A stretch of 64,000 bases of DNA from Candidatus Hydrogenedentota bacterium (GCA_013359265.1 JABWCD010000006.1:186001-250000); one strand, 5' to 3'; positions 36,201 to 44,840 are shown, numbered from the stretch's first letter. Notes: a model not told the origin generated them from the sequence alone. Translations and numbers: made by a program.

Positions 36201-37876
36201 TCCGGACGAATGCCCGCCTGCATCAGCGCCTGCACGACGTGCCCCGTCGCGTACACCGCGCTCGTTCCGTCTACCCGCCCTTCCTCGTCCCAGCCCCCGT
36301 CGGTGTTGTGGACCGCGAGTATCTGCTGAGCGTGCTTGTCGATCGTCGCGCGGTACTTCTCCCGATCCATTTGCGAAAGGCCCTGCACAAAATGAATCCG
36401 ATCGTGCAGCGACGCCACCCGCGCCTCGGTCTCCGGCGCGACGTAGATTGCCTGTAAATTGTCCGCCGCCCGCGCATACGACTCGACGCCCGTCCGCCGG
36501 TACAGTTCGCGCATCACCAGCCAGTTGCGCCACGCATAGCCGAATTCGCTGTCCAGTGGCACCACGCCGTTCTGTTCGTCTTCCGGCATGACGTTCCGTC
36601 CCGACCACGCCGACCGCATCAAGGGCCCAAACCGTTCGACGATTGGCGTTTCGCGCCCGCTGATCTGTCTCTCGAAATTGATCAGCACGTTCCCCTGCAT
36701 GCCCTGCGATTGCAGCGGAATCGCGATGAACCGCTGCCACCACAACCCGTCCTCGCCGTAGAACGGCGTGATCGAGTTGTAAATGCGCTCAACCACGTAG
36801 CGGAAATTCGATTTCGACTGGATTGGGTACCCGTTTTGGTGCGCGACAAACTGCGGCTCCGTCGAAAACACCGACGGATGGCACGCCGTGCAGCGCATCG
36901 CCGTTTCGTGCATGTTCTGAACGCGCTTGTAGATGTTGCCCTCGCGCGGAATCTGCGCGAACCATGCGTCGCCGACGTCCATGATGTACCGCAGCCCCAC
37001 TTCGACGGCGAGCTTCGGATCGTCGTAGGGCGGCACGGGATACTTGTACGAGCGAAGCTGGTAGCGCGGATGGTTCGCATTTACTTCGAGGTAATACGTG
37101 CCCTTCGTGAACACGCGCGAGATCGATTTCGAATACCGTTCGCGCTCGCGATCGTGGACGATCTCCATCGGGTCCTTGCCCTCGAGATACGGCACGGCTT
37201 TCGACGAGTCGGCGGGATCGATCGTGTAACACCGCATGTTCACCGACACGTCGCGATCCGGAATGTCCAACTCGAAAATGACGAGCACCGGCCGTTCGTC
37301 CGCGATGTCGATGCGGAACCAATCAAGCCCGCGCTTGCTCTCGTCCACATTGTCGAGATAATCAACGTCGTCCGCGCTGCCCTCGACAGTCCGCCCGATT
37401 TCCAATCGGTTCGCTTGTGCGGGCGAATCGTTTGGTTCCGCTTCGAAAGCGGTCTCCGCCTCCGGCCCGCCCAACTTCACCAACCGCGCCAAAACATCCA
37501 GCGGGCGCGCCGCGCCCTGATCGTTCCGGCTGATTGTTATCGTCGCGGCGCCGGATTGTTCTGCCGAACCCGCGCGAAACGGCAAATAGAAGCCCGGGTC
37601 TCCCGCGTGGAGGTCTTTCGCGATCGCCTCCGTCCCGGGTGCCGTCACCTCTACCCGGACGCGCTCGCCCGCCGCAAGGCCCGACGTCAACAAGCCCGCG
37701 TCAAACGAGTAGGTCGAACTGGACTCACACGGTGGAGTGGAAAGCGTCACGCTTTGCCCCGGCGCCAGACCCGTCTGCCAGGGCCGCTCGAAATCCAGCG
37801 TCCCCTGCGCCATAACGACGGGGGAAACCCAGGCGCCCAAGCCACACACCAGCGCACCAAGCAGAACTCGGTTCAT
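33278..37876 (-). CDS. 1532-residue exported di-heme HEAT-repeat protein with terpenoid-cyclase-like and F5/8-like domains
   Basis: Start at ATG 37876 with GAGG upstream and a signal peptide (about 1-25); GTG 37891 is possible. The N-terminal part is beta-rich. CTACH (about residue 328) is a c-type heme motif, followed by an alpha/alpha repeat region like squalene cyclases/prenyltransferases (about 440-640, with GGWDEEGRVDGTSAVYATGH). HEAT repeats follow (about 660-850 and 1150-1250). A second heme motif CADCH (about 1285) precedes a GTxWDD segment. The last 140 residues fit an F5/8-type carbohydrate-binding fold. It is probably an outer electron-transfer or scaffold protein. The architecture is not one I can name. 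Confidence 0.85.
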   Translation of the reverse strand: MNRVLLGALVCGLGAWVSPVVMAQGTLDFERPWQTGLAPGQSVTLSTPPCESSSTYSFDAGLLTSGLAAGERVRVEVTAPGTEAIAKDLHAGDPGFYLPFRAGSAEQSGAATITISRNDQGAARPLDVLARLVKLGGPEAETAFEAEPNDSPAQANRLEIGRTVEGSADDVDYLDNVDESKRGLDWFRIDIADERPVLVIFELDIPDRDVSVNMRCYTIDPADSSKAVPYLEGKDPMEIVHDRERERYSKSISRVFTKGTYYLEVNANHPRYQLRSYKYPVPPYDDPKLAVEVGLRYIMDVGDAWFAQIPREGNIYKRVQNMHETAMRCTACHPSVFSTEPQFVAHQNGYPIQSKSNFRYVVERIYNSITPFYGEDGLWWQRFIAIPLQSQGMQGNVLINFERQISGRETPIVERFGPLMRSAWSGRNVMPEDEQNGVVPLDSEFGYAWRNWLVMRELYRRTGVESYARAADNLQAIYVAPETEARVASLHDRIHFVQGLSQMDREKYRATIDKHAQQILAVHNTDGGWDEEGRVDGTSAVYATGHVVQALMQAGIRPEQEPKLQAALKFLMSQQQPFGGWFQTDTHENFKTPMRESRYALIALAMAYPKGEALKGMGNYDGGPAVVPATDAPAVDAIAALENIWEITPEQQATIGELVFPLLKRPEAPVRAAAAAVLGRVGGAESTAPLLSMLDDSSKMVWREAAWALRQLGNRGYAADALKFALQSADPLTRRSAARAFAYQFQEMDARQDIAREFVKLIDDPDELIRLQALRTLRQWFYRSNDPEFKKLVIQTVIDRMGVEGETPAMRVNLAQNMYILLDENQSGGVSMQRNIRDVPKDVADRVLGGRVKVEQSILLEPVLTAMANGNALQREALLESFDGSFFKGRYYAQIPRNMIDVGNDREFSFMFTPAQSYLDETLGKTLLTETRPAQQSRAIQLATFFEMPQQGTSAPFQLALLSATQADDATLRATARDSVKRFLQVRQDAENAASSKVAELLMEGDAELQAVLVASVARSPEALANDSVKAAVRELAEARITADEPNSDLLPLLLTAMLDDRQAMAVLEMSWKAVQDKPAAERIPVIQALANRPALVGAQAAGDASAGPSRRAVRILKQAATDRDVAVRERVFELMGSLELLRKSSQAAPILYAGLSDDSPAIRVKSLALARENENVWKEEDVHEYMLKLLVSSDPKIRKAALETVQQRNLVAGVPRYAPRVRAVMDGDAELKGAAEQVLLTANVDLAAVTADAKIAAERTPDVLFFRDHVNPYFYEKGADKNACADCHATHTILGLAEPKKDGSELTDSDVINNYRSLLKVINISDPEQSLVLRKPRSPFGTGASSEESPTGVTHVGGTRWDDGTANEAYQAILAFVRSARDETAPQTLTASADSYSPEYPPSAAVDGNPATSWHTEFVGAMPGYPHEIVIALESPREIAGLTYYPRQDSANGRVKEFEIYVSADGKDWGNAVGKGVWENDALPKTAFVPRTTAAFVKLRGLSEVTGQPFMSAAEVEVLVPQHGTKVAQAK

Positions 37877-38001
37877 TGCCCTGTACCTCACGCCCTAAAG
37901 ATAAAAAAGGCATTGCGCCTTACAGCTGGTTCAGTGTAACACAGCAGGGCCAACGACTGCGGTGTATCGTCGCTCCTCGCGAGTCGCTAGGTCTAGGAGT
38001 C

Positions 38002-38385
38002 CTAACGAGATTCTCCACCTGCCCATTCGCGGCGAGGTGTTTGTAAACCCAACACGAATCTCAAGCCGTTATCAATGATCTCCATTGTTTTTGGAGACAA
38101 GGTTTCGATGCGATCGATAAGGTAATCGCGATCGAGGGTATACAGTTGCGAGACATTCACGACGGATTCGTGAGCGAGGCCACTATCTTTGCGTGACACC
38201 CGCACATTGCCAGGCAAGTTGGCGAGTCGCAAATTCGATGTAATTGCTGCGACTAAGACTGTGGCGATCCGGCTGGAATTGAGAACGTTGCACTGAACAA
38301 TGAGGACGGGGCGGCGGTAGCCTGGTTCCGACCCGCGCGGTTCGGGGAGATCCGCCCACCAAATCTCCGCTCGACGAACTACCAT
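38002..38385 (-). CDS. MazF/PemK-family toxin (endoribonuclease)
   Basis: 127 residues. VRRAEIWWADLPEPRGSEPGYRRPVLIVQ is the N-terminal strand-loop pattern of MazF/PemK, with the conserved Arg and Pro of RPVLIVQ. VLVAAITSNLRLANLPGNV and ESVVNVSQLYTLDRDYL carry the later catalytic and dimer segments. Such toxins cleave mRNA at short sequences to stop translation. It overlaps the RHH antitoxin gene by seven bases, so both are co-translated, with the antitoxin first. Confidence 0.92.
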   Translation of the reverse strand: MVVRRAEIWWADLPEPRGSEPGYRRPVLIVQCNVLNSSRIATVLVAAITSNLRLANLPGNVRVSRKDSGLAHESVVNVSQLYTLDRDYLIDRIETLSPKTMEIIDNGLRFVLGLQTPRREWAGGESR

Positions 38386-38621
38386 TCTTCTCTTGGCAAC
38401 CTTGAGAATTGCATTCGTTCAAGCGCTGAGTCGGGTTTCGTCGCTTCAGGATCTGCGTCACAGACGGCATTGATCGCATCGATCAGCGCCTGCTCGTCGT
38501 ACTGTTCGATGTATCGAGAAAGCGCGCGTCGATACAGCTCGCTCCGGCTCACGCCGAGCGTTTTTGACAAGCGTTCGGCGTTTTCGAACAAATCATCGGG
38601 TAGCGAAACTGCTGTTTTCAT
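38379..38621 (-). CDS. Ribbon-helix-helix antitoxin partner of MazF
   Basis: 80 residues from ATG 38621, preceded by a G-rich ribosome binding site. MKTAVSLPDDLFENAERLSKTLGVSRSELYRRALSRYI is a classical RHH DNA-binding unit. The acidic C-terminus (DADPEATKPDSALERMQF) is the expected toxin-wrapping tail. An in-frame ATG 18 bases upstream would overlap the operator and is less likely. The antitoxin probably represses its own promoter at the palindrome just upstream. Confidence 0.88.
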   Translation of the reverse strand: MKTAVSLPDDLFENAERLSKTLGVSRSELYRRALSRYIEQYDEQALIDAINAVCDADPEATKPDSALERMQFSRLPREEW

Positions 38622-38628
38622 ACCCCCA

Positions 38629-38646
38629 GTATAACTCAAGTTATAC
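38629..38646 (-). promoter_or_regulatory. Perfect palindromic operator of the MazF/antitoxin operon
   Basis: GTATAACT and AGTTATAC, separated by two bases, form a perfect 18-base inverted repeat eight bases upstream of the antitoxin ATG. The position and symmetry fit an RHH-antitoxin binding site. Confidence 0.65.
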
Positions 38647-38663
38647 CGGAACTCAAGGCCTGT

Positions 38664-39875
38664 TTACGGCAACGAAAACCGGTCGATCTCCGCGCCCTTA
38701 TCGTCAATCGCCCTGAGCTTCAGCCCCCTCTTCGACACATCCACCACCCAGAAATGCGCAGCGGACTTCTCGACCCTGTTGTACCACCGTACCTGCGGGT
38801 CGATCACGCGCGCTTCCCGTCCGAAGCACCCGTCGCCGATGTAGACCGTACCTTTCTTGACCACCTTGCCGTCTTTGAGCGGCTTGCTGCGCTTGAATAC
38901 GTGATCGTGGTGCTCCATCCCCAGCGTAAGATTGTATTCGTCGAACAGCGGTCCCCAATGTTCACGACCCAATTTCGACCCTCCGCCATCGTACGGCCGG
39001 TGCGCGGGATACAGCGGCACGTGGTACGCCGCGAACTTGTATTTCACGTCCTTGTGTTGCTCGAGTTCCTGCTTCAACCACGCCGTCTGCTTGCCATCGT
39101 GCGGTTCGAGGTGGCCCGAGTCGAGCAGGAAAAACACCGCGTTGTCGCCCACCTTTTTTGTGTGAAACACGTTCCGGCCCTGACGCCCGAACAGCCCCAT
39201 GTACCACGGCGACGTCATCGAGAACTCGGTCGATTCGTACCGGTTCACCTCATGGTTCCCGATCGCCGTTACAATCGGGATCATCCGCCCGTCCGTCGTC
39301 ACCATCAACTGGTCCCAGTTGTCGAGCCACTTGTCCCACGTCGCGAACCCGCCCAGCAACCCGTTCACGTACGCAATGTCGCCCCCGACGATCCCGAAGT
39401 CGGGATTCTCTTTTCCCGCAAGGGTCAACAGCGGAATCACCAACCCGTCTGCGCCCATGTCCCCGCCGTTTACAAACCGGAACGGCGCGTCCCCACCCGG
39501 TAAGGTACGGAACTTCCGTTCCGTCGACATGCCGTACTTGGCCTCGCCGCCGACGAAGTAATACGTCGTGCCGGGCTTCAGGTCCTTCAACGGCGCGACA
39601 TACAACGCGCGGCGATCGCTCAACTCCATCGTCGATTGGACATACCCCGCCGTGATCTTGTTCGTATACGCCTTCGCGTCGCCGCCGCGCGGTTCCGTGT
39701 CGTAATACACGTCCACCGGCGCGGCGACCTTTTCGCGCTCCAGCACGTTGATGTCGATCGACGTCTCCGGCGCGCCCGAGTACGTCAGATACACGTGCAG
39801 TGGCTCTGCCTGGCTTGCGAGCGCGGCCCACACCAGTACGGATACGACTGCTCCCCAGCGTCTACATGCGGTCAT
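38664..39875 (-). CDS. Secreted purple-acid-phosphatase-like metallophosphoesterase
   Basis: 403 residues. A signal peptide (about 1-23) is followed by an Fn3-like N-domain. The calcineurin-like fold contains NGGDMGADG, GIVGGDIAYVNG, TAIGNHEVNR and AAYHVPLYPAHRP, with the late His pair in MEHHDHVF. These are the five metal-ligand blocks of purple acid phosphatases. Phosphomonoesters or related substrates are possible. It is the last gene of the five-gene minus-strand operon. Confidence 0.9.
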   Translation of the reverse strand: MTACRRWGAVVSVLVWAALASQAEPLHVYLTYSGAPETSIDINVLEREKVAAPVDVYYDTEPRGGDAKAYTNKITAGYVQSTMELSDRRALYVAPLKDLKPGTTYYFVGGEAKYGMSTERKFRTLPGGDAPFRFVNGGDMGADGLVIPLLTLAGKENPDFGIVGGDIAYVNGLLGGFATWDKWLDNWDQLMVTTDGRMIPIVTAIGNHEVNRYESTEFSMTSPWYMGLFGRQGRNVFHTKKVGDNAVFFLLDSGHLEPHDGKQTAWLKQELEQHKDVKYKFAAYHVPLYPAHRPYDGGGSKLGREHWGPLFDEYNLTLGMEHHDHVFKRSKPLKDGKVVKKGTVYIGDGCFGREARVIDPQVRWYNRVEKSAAHFWVVDVSKRGLKLRAIDDKGAEIDRFSLP

Positions 39876-39917
39876 CGTTTTCTTCTCCCTTCGATTTTCT
39901 CGTGCAATCTCGGCCCG

Positions 39918-41000
39918 TCAATACTGCTCCATGTAACGCATCAGCATCCCGTACCATCGGTTTCCGGATGTGACGACTTGCTCAAGTTCCTTGGTCTTCA
40001 ACGCAGACAAGTCCAAGCCGGCGCGGCTCGCATAACGCGCGAGCGTTTCGATCTTTTCTTTTTCTTTGGTGTAGAGCGGGTAACAAACCAGCGCCTGGCG
40101 CCACGCGTCTTCCGATATGTCTTTGACCTCCGGATCGCCCACCCGGAATCGCCGCAGCAGACCGAGGCTAACGTCCCACTGATACTTCGGCCCAGCGGCG
40201 CGCGCGATCGCGTCCAAGCCGCGCTGCACACTGCGGTCCTTTCTCCGGTCGATGTACACGCGGCACTTCGCGCACACCTGGTGCGTTTGCCCGGCTGTGA
40301 CCTCGCGGCACACGGGACACGTGTCCACCGCGTTCCACTGTTTCTCCGCATCGTCCTTCGGGCGCCAGAACGCAAGAAACCGGCCGTTCCATCCCTTGCG
40401 CACCTGCAATCGGGAGTTGACAATCCACTTACCGTTGGGGTCGGCCACGGTCTCCAGCGGAAGCGTGTTTCGAAATACCGGATTGTTCGGATCGTTCACC
40501 ATCACTTCCCGCGTCTTTTCGTCAAACGCGGATATTGCCACGTAATGCGCTTCCACATGAATGACCATCCAATGCTGTGCGCGAAGCTGGTCTTCCATCA
40601 GCGCCGCTACCTGCGGCAACACTTCCGACCCGTCTTTGTTGAGCGAGCTTCGCGTCGAAATCACGCAGAACCCGTCGTCGATTAGCATCTCCATCATGAT
40701 CGGCTGTTCCGAACTTTCGTATGCGGGATAGTTCTGCTCGACGAAGTTCTGTTGCGGATACCGCAGCTTGTACTCCGCAATGCGCGCATTATGCCGAAGA
40801 CCAAGGCGGTCTTGCGCAAAATCGGAACTGGTTTCGCCGCAGAATCGCAAAATCGTTTCCATCGCCGCGACACCGCAGTGCATGCGTTTTTGCCGCACGC
40901 TTTTCGCCCCATCCTCACGTGTCAGTTCGGCGTTGGCGGCGGAAAGAAGAAGCGCACCCGCAATACCCAGTGCCGCGCTTATCCGGACGAACCTTTCCAT
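39918..41000 (-). CDS. Exported C39-like cysteine protease-fold protein with a zinc ribbon
   Basis: 360 residues. A signal peptide (about 1-24) precedes a papain-like C39 pattern: MHCGVAAMETILRFCGE (Cys42), EAHYVAISAFDEKT (His about 152) and VMVNDPNN. In full C39 domains these form the Cys-His-Asp triad that cleaves double-glycine leaders. Residues about 226-246 form a CPVC/CAKC zinc ribbon. The C-terminal half is helical and of unknown function. Without an ABC transporter this is not a bacteriocin processor. I infer a scaffold or protease role. Its ATG lies four bases after the trmO-like stop. Confidence 0.75.
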   Translation of the reverse strand: MERFVRISAALGIAGALLLSAANAELTREDGAKSVRQKRMHCGVAAMETILRFCGETSSDFAQDRLGLRHNARIAEYKLRYPQQNFVEQNYPAYESSEQPIMMEMLIDDGFCVISTRSSLNKDGSEVLPQVAALMEDQLRAQHWMVIHVEAHYVAISAFDEKTREVMVNDPNNPVFRNTLPLETVADPNGKWIVNSRLQVRKGWNGRFLAFWRPKDDAEKQWNAVDTCPVCREVTAGQTHQVCAKCRVYIDRRKDRSVQRGLDAIARAAGPKYQWDVSLGLLRRFRVGDPEVKDISEDAWRQALVCYPLYTKEKEKIETLARYASRAGLDLSALKTKELEQVVTSGNRWYGMLMRYMEQY

Positions 41001-41004
41001 CGGC

Positions 41005-41463
41005 TTACCAATAATTCCGCATCAGTTCTTCTGCCCACTGCGGCTGACGCACCTCGCCATCCGGTAGAAACTCCCGCATGACAGGCTTGATGTCGAGTAC
41101 CGGCGTTCCATCGATCGCGTCCAAGCGCTCAACAAACAAGTTTCGTCCCTCGCGCCGAATCAATTTCGCGATGGTGCACCCGATAAAATTGGGCCGTGCC
41201 TTCTTTCGCTGCGCGTAAATGCCCACTTTCGGCCAGTTCGCGTTTTCACGCGGATGCTCCGCGCCCAGGACAGGGTTCGATTCCAGCGCCTTGTGGAAAA
41301 TGTAGACGATCTCGATGTGCGAGAATTCCTCGATACCGTTCAGGCTTTCATCAGGCAGTTCGTCGTTAAGCCGTATCTGCGAAGGAATCATCGCCCAACC
41401 ATCGTCCACAACGTCCTTCCTCGAATTGTAGACCATGCCAATGGTACGAACAGTGAAATTCAT
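41005..41463 (-). CDS. TrmO-like tRNA methyltransferase (UPF0066)
   Basis: 152 residues from ATG 41463; the frame is open further upstream but outside the domain. FTVRTIGMVYNSRKDVVDDGW, FSHIEIVYIFHKA and HPRENANWPKVGIYAQRKKARPN with IGCTIAKLIRREG are the UPF0066/TrmO beta-barrel segments. TrmO uses SAM to methylate N6-threonylcarbamoyladenosine at tRNA position 37; archaeal relatives have other roles. A cytosolic tRNA enzyme in an operon of exported proteins is unusual, so co-function is not assumed. Confidence 0.85.
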   Translation of the reverse strand: MNFTVRTIGMVYNSRKDVVDDGWAMIPSQIRLNDELPDESLNGIEEFSHIEIVYIFHKALESNPVLGAEHPRENANWPKVGIYAQRKKARPNFIGCTIAKLIRREGRNLFVERLDAIDGTPVLDIKPVMREFLPDGEVRQPQWAEELMRNYW

Positions 41464-41488
41464 CCTCGCCCTTTCCACGGCCGAAGAG

Positions 41489-42898
41489 CTACGGCGCCAT
41501 AGTCCCATCGCGTAACGGCGAGCCGAATGGGGTGTGCCATTCCCGGCGCGATGTCTTCGCGCGCGTGTCGTACACGGCAAGCCACCCCGGCTGGCCGTCC
41601 AGCACCGTCACAACCTCTCCAGCGCCGTCACCATCTAGATCGATCAAAAGTGAATTCGTCGGCCGGCCCGGTAGCGTCATTCGCTGAAGAATCTCGCCCT
41701 TCGCCGACACCACGTATTGGTCGCCCCACGGCTCGCTGTTCGGCAAGCGGGCATAGCCCCACGGATTGCCCGTACCAACGACAATCTCCAAGTTGTCATC
41801 ACCGTCAAAATCTCCGGCTACGGGCGAGTTGTCGTCAAGATACGTGCGTTCGACGGGTGTCGTCCATTCGGTCTTGCCCGTGGACAACTCGACGCAGCGA
41901 ATTGCGCGCACACCGTTCGATCCGCCGTCGCGCGTATTGGTGATCCCAACGCCCTCAAGCGCGGGGTCGTCGTCGAGATTCGCGATCGCAATGCCGGTAA
42001 AGCCCAGCGCGGCGCGAGACACCAGCCTGCCGCTGCGATCGAAGACGTGGGCGTGGTTCCATTCCTGCTTGTTTCGGTGTTCCAGATCGAGCCCCACTTT
42101 GACCAGTTCGTCCGTGCCGTCACCGTCCACATCCACGACAAACACCGGCGTCGATCCGAGGTCTTCGGCATGACCGTCTGTGCGCCACACCGGTTTGCCT
42201 GAATTGTCGAGCGCAATGAACGACGACGTTCCGTCGGGATTGTTGTACTCGCTGCCGTAGACCGCCTCCGGGCGGCCGTCGCCGGTCACGTCCACAAACG
42301 CGGGAAGACTCCAGCAAAAATTGATGCCCGTGTCGACACGCCATTGTGCTTCCAGGTTCGGCAGCGTAAGCAGCGACAACGATTGCTGGTCCGCATACAG
42401 CACGTCGACGCGGCCATTGCCATCGATGTCCGCGACAATCGAGTTGTTGTTTCCAAAGCGTGTCCTGTTCCGAATCCGCGCAACTACGGTTCCATCTGTT
42501 ACGCGCACAAGATTCGCGCCGCCGGGTATGTCATCCCGGTCCGGCACCCAGGAGAACAGCACCATTGGCCCCGCATTGTCGTCGATCCAGTGCAGGTAAG
42601 CGCCGGACTGCGAGCCGCCCGTAGTCCCTGGTTCGTCAAGTGTTCGGATCAATACGCCGTTCGCGCCTACAACGTCCACTGCGGCAATACGCTTGCCGCC
42701 ACGAACAGCATCGCCTTGCACACAAAACACCGTCTGCCCATCGACGATTCCCGCGACGACATTTACCGGAGTGTGCACGGTAAGCGATGCGCGAAACCGT
42801 TCCGCAAGGATTTCGCTCTCCACGGCAGTCGAAAACAAGAGGAGCGCCGGCGCTACGAAAACGATCTTCGTCAAGCGTCGTGCAGAATCCGGCTGCAC
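41489..42898 (-). CDS. Exported FG-GAP/VCBS beta-propeller-like protein
   Basis: 469 residues from GTG 42898, two bases after the M61 peptidase stop. A signal-like hydrophobic N-terminus is followed by repeats with calcium-binding DxDxDG loops: VADIDGNGRVDVLYAD, VDVTGDGRPEAVYG, VVDVDGDGTDELVKVG, AGDFDGDDNLEIVVG and LIDLDGDGAGEVVTV. This is the FG-GAP/VCBS pattern of outer-surface beta-propellers used in adhesion or as scaffolds. No catalytic motif is seen. It sits between the peptidase and trmO genes in one operon. Confidence 0.87.
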   Translation of the reverse strand: MQPDSARRLTKIVFVAPALLLFSTAVESEILAERFRASLTVHTPVNVVAGIVDGQTVFCVQGDAVRGGKRIAAVDVVGANGVLIRTLDEPGTTGGSQSGAYLHWIDDNAGPMVLFSWVPDRDDIPGGANLVRVTDGTVVARIRNRTRFGNNNSIVADIDGNGRVDVLYADQQSLSLLTLPNLEAQWRVDTGINFCWSLPAFVDVTGDGRPEAVYGSEYNNPDGTSSFIALDNSGKPVWRTDGHAEDLGSTPVFVVDVDGDGTDELVKVGLDLEHRNKQEWNHAHVFDRSGRLVSRAALGFTGIAIANLDDDPALEGVGITNTRDGGSNGVRAIRCVELSTGKTEWTTPVERTYLDDNSPVAGDFDGDDNLEIVVGTGNPWGYARLPNSEPWGDQYVVSAKGEILQRMTLPGRPTNSLLIDLDGDGAGEVVTVLDGQPGWLAVYDTRAKTSRREWHTPFGSPLRDGTMAP

Positions 42899-42900
42899 AG

Positions 42901-44793
42901 CTATGACCTCTTCCGCGGCGCGCAGATTGCCGTAAGATAATCGGGCTTGGCGTCATCGCGCACAAGCTCGAGATACTTGGCGCCGTCCTTGTAGTCCAAC
43001 GTTACGGTCCGGTAGGTGTCGCCGGTCAGCACCAGCAACTCGATGTTTCCGCGCATGACGCTGTCCTTGACGGCGTCCTTGAGGCGGTCATTCGAGAACT
43101 TGCGGCCGTTCACGCCGATAATCGTTGTGCCGGGCCCAAGATTGGCCACATCGATCGGCGATCCGGGAACGATGTTCGAGCGGACTTCGCCTCCGTCGCC
43201 GACGTCCGCACCGATCGCATCGAGTGTTGCTACGTACTTGCGCTCCTTCTCGCGGTCCTTCACGTACTCCGGCGCTTCCGTCGCATACTGCAAGCGGTAG
43301 CCGAGGAGGCCGACGACATCGAGCGGAAGGCTTTCCTGCGTCTCGGCGACGCGCGATTCGATGAACTGCTTCCAGCCGAGCGGCGCAACCGCCTCGAGCG
43401 CACCGCAGAGTTCGTCGAATGTGAACGGTGAAACCGGCAGCTTAGAGTTGTCTACCGCGAAGAACGCGCCCAGAAAATCGTCAAGCGACTTTGACCCGCT
43501 TGTCGCCTCGCGAATCTTTCCGTCGATCTCCAGCCACAGCAGCTTTCCCTCGACGTAATAGTCCTGGTTCCGCCGCAGGCCGCCCCAGTAGGTGCTGCGT
43601 TCGCGCAGTTGGCCCGACGCCACCGCGGTGTCTTCAAGCGGGCGCCATTGGCGCCCGGTTTGGCTCTTGAGAAAGCTGATGTCGTTTGCGAGGTGCCGCC
43701 TGTAATGGTCGAGCTCCCAAATGCTGGCGCGCACGTTGAGCACTTCGCCGAGGTATTGCGTCAGCCCTTCGTAAACCCACAGCAGCTCGGTGTGCTGCGG
43801 CGTGTGGAAGTCGCCGGTGACCATCGCTGCGGGACGCCGATATTTGCCGCACCACGCGTGAACGAACTCATGCGGCAATAGATAACCGACCCAGCCCTTG
43901 ATCGGCTCCTCCTCGATTAGGTCGCGCTCGCCGACGCCATTGAGGCTTGACCGCCGGTGCTCCAATCCGTTCGCGGGTATGTCGTTGCTGCACGTGACGA
44001 GGAAGTGATATGTGTCGTATGGCGCGGACTTGAAGATATCTCCGGCTTCCGCGACAACGTTCGCGTACTTCGCGATCAATTCCGGTTTCAGGTTTGTCGC
44101 GCTTTCGGATTCTGAAACGAGATGCAGCAACGCGGGCGCGAAATCCTGCTCCAAAGGAATCGTGCGCAGGTGTTCGCCGCAGATCAGGGGACTGTCAATC
44201 AGTTCGTCCAACGGCTCCGGCTTGAACGACACAATACCGCCGTGTTCTTCGTGTGCCTCCAACGCTGTCGCATACTTCCATCCCTCCGGCAATTGAAGGG
44301 ACAGCGTTGGCGAAACATCGGTGGGCTTCCACGCGAACGGATATACGAGGCACGTATTCCAGTTAATGACGCCAATCAGGGAGTTGCCGAAACTGTCCAC
44401 GCCTCGGCTATTGGCGTCGGGCTGGCTGCAGATGTAATCGACTTCGATCGTCAACTCGGAAATGCCCGGCGGAACAACACACACGAACTGCCAAAATTCG
44501 ACGTCGTCCCTCTTCCAATCGAGGGCCTTGCCGTCTTTCGTCAGAAAGCGCAGGCCGCCCACGTTTTGCACCGGGCCTGAGCCCGCGTGGGTCCCCGGCA
44601 TCCACTTGGGATAGGCGAACCGCTGTTCGCCGGGGGGCACTGGCACGGTGATCCGCGCGTGAAGCAGTTTTCGAGGCAGGTCGCGCGCGTCCACCTCGAT
44701 GGTCATACTCTGCGAATCCGCCCCAACGACAAGCGCGCTACTCGCGACAAGGAGCGCTACCCATACCGATAAACGCGCGACAGTGCGGAGCAT
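42901..44793 (-). CDS. M61 glycyl aminopeptidase-type metallopeptidase with PDZ domain
   Basis: 630 residues from ATG 44793 with GGGGAG upstream and a signal peptide (about 1-25). The N-terminal beta-domain (LLHARITVPVPPGEQRFAYPKWMPGTHA) is typical of M61. LLPHEFVHAWCGKYRRP carries HExxH (about 307-311), and WVYEGLTQYLGEVLN supplies the third ligand region. A C-terminal PDZ domain (SNIVPGSPIDVANLGPGTTIIGVNG) follows. M61 enzymes trim N-terminal Gly or Ala from peptides outside the cytoplasm. It is the first gene of the minus-strand operon. Confidence 0.9.
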   Translation of the reverse strand: MLRTVARLSVWVALLVASSALVVGADSQSMTIEVDARDLPRKLLHARITVPVPPGEQRFAYPKWMPGTHAGSGPVQNVGGLRFLTKDGKALDWKRDDVEFWQFVCVVPPGISELTIEVDYICSQPDANSRGVDSFGNSLIGVINWNTCLVYPFAWKPTDVSPTLSLQLPEGWKYATALEAHEEHGGIVSFKPEPLDELIDSPLICGEHLRTIPLEQDFAPALLHLVSESESATNLKPELIAKYANVVAEAGDIFKSAPYDTYHFLVTCSNDIPANGLEHRRSSLNGVGERDLIEEEPIKGWVGYLLPHEFVHAWCGKYRRPAAMVTGDFHTPQHTELLWVYEGLTQYLGEVLNVRASIWELDHYRRHLANDISFLKSQTGRQWRPLEDTAVASGQLRERSTYWGGLRRNQDYYVEGKLLWLEIDGKIREATSGSKSLDDFLGAFFAVDNSKLPVSPFTFDELCGALEAVAPLGWKQFIESRVAETQESLPLDVVGLLGYRLQYATEAPEYVKDREKERKYVATLDAIGADVGDGGEVRSNIVPGSPIDVANLGPGTTIIGVNGRKFSNDRLKDAVKDSVMRGNIELLVLTGDTYRTVTLDYKDGAKYLELVRDDAKPDYLTAICAPRKRS

Positions 44794-44840
44794 GCGAACG
44801 TCTCCCCGTGCAGTTTCACCAATGCAGCCCGGTGACTATA

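Noticed and set aside
36710-37939. 409-residue + strand frame
   Set aside because: Antisense to the 1532-residue di-heme protein; no recognisable motif.
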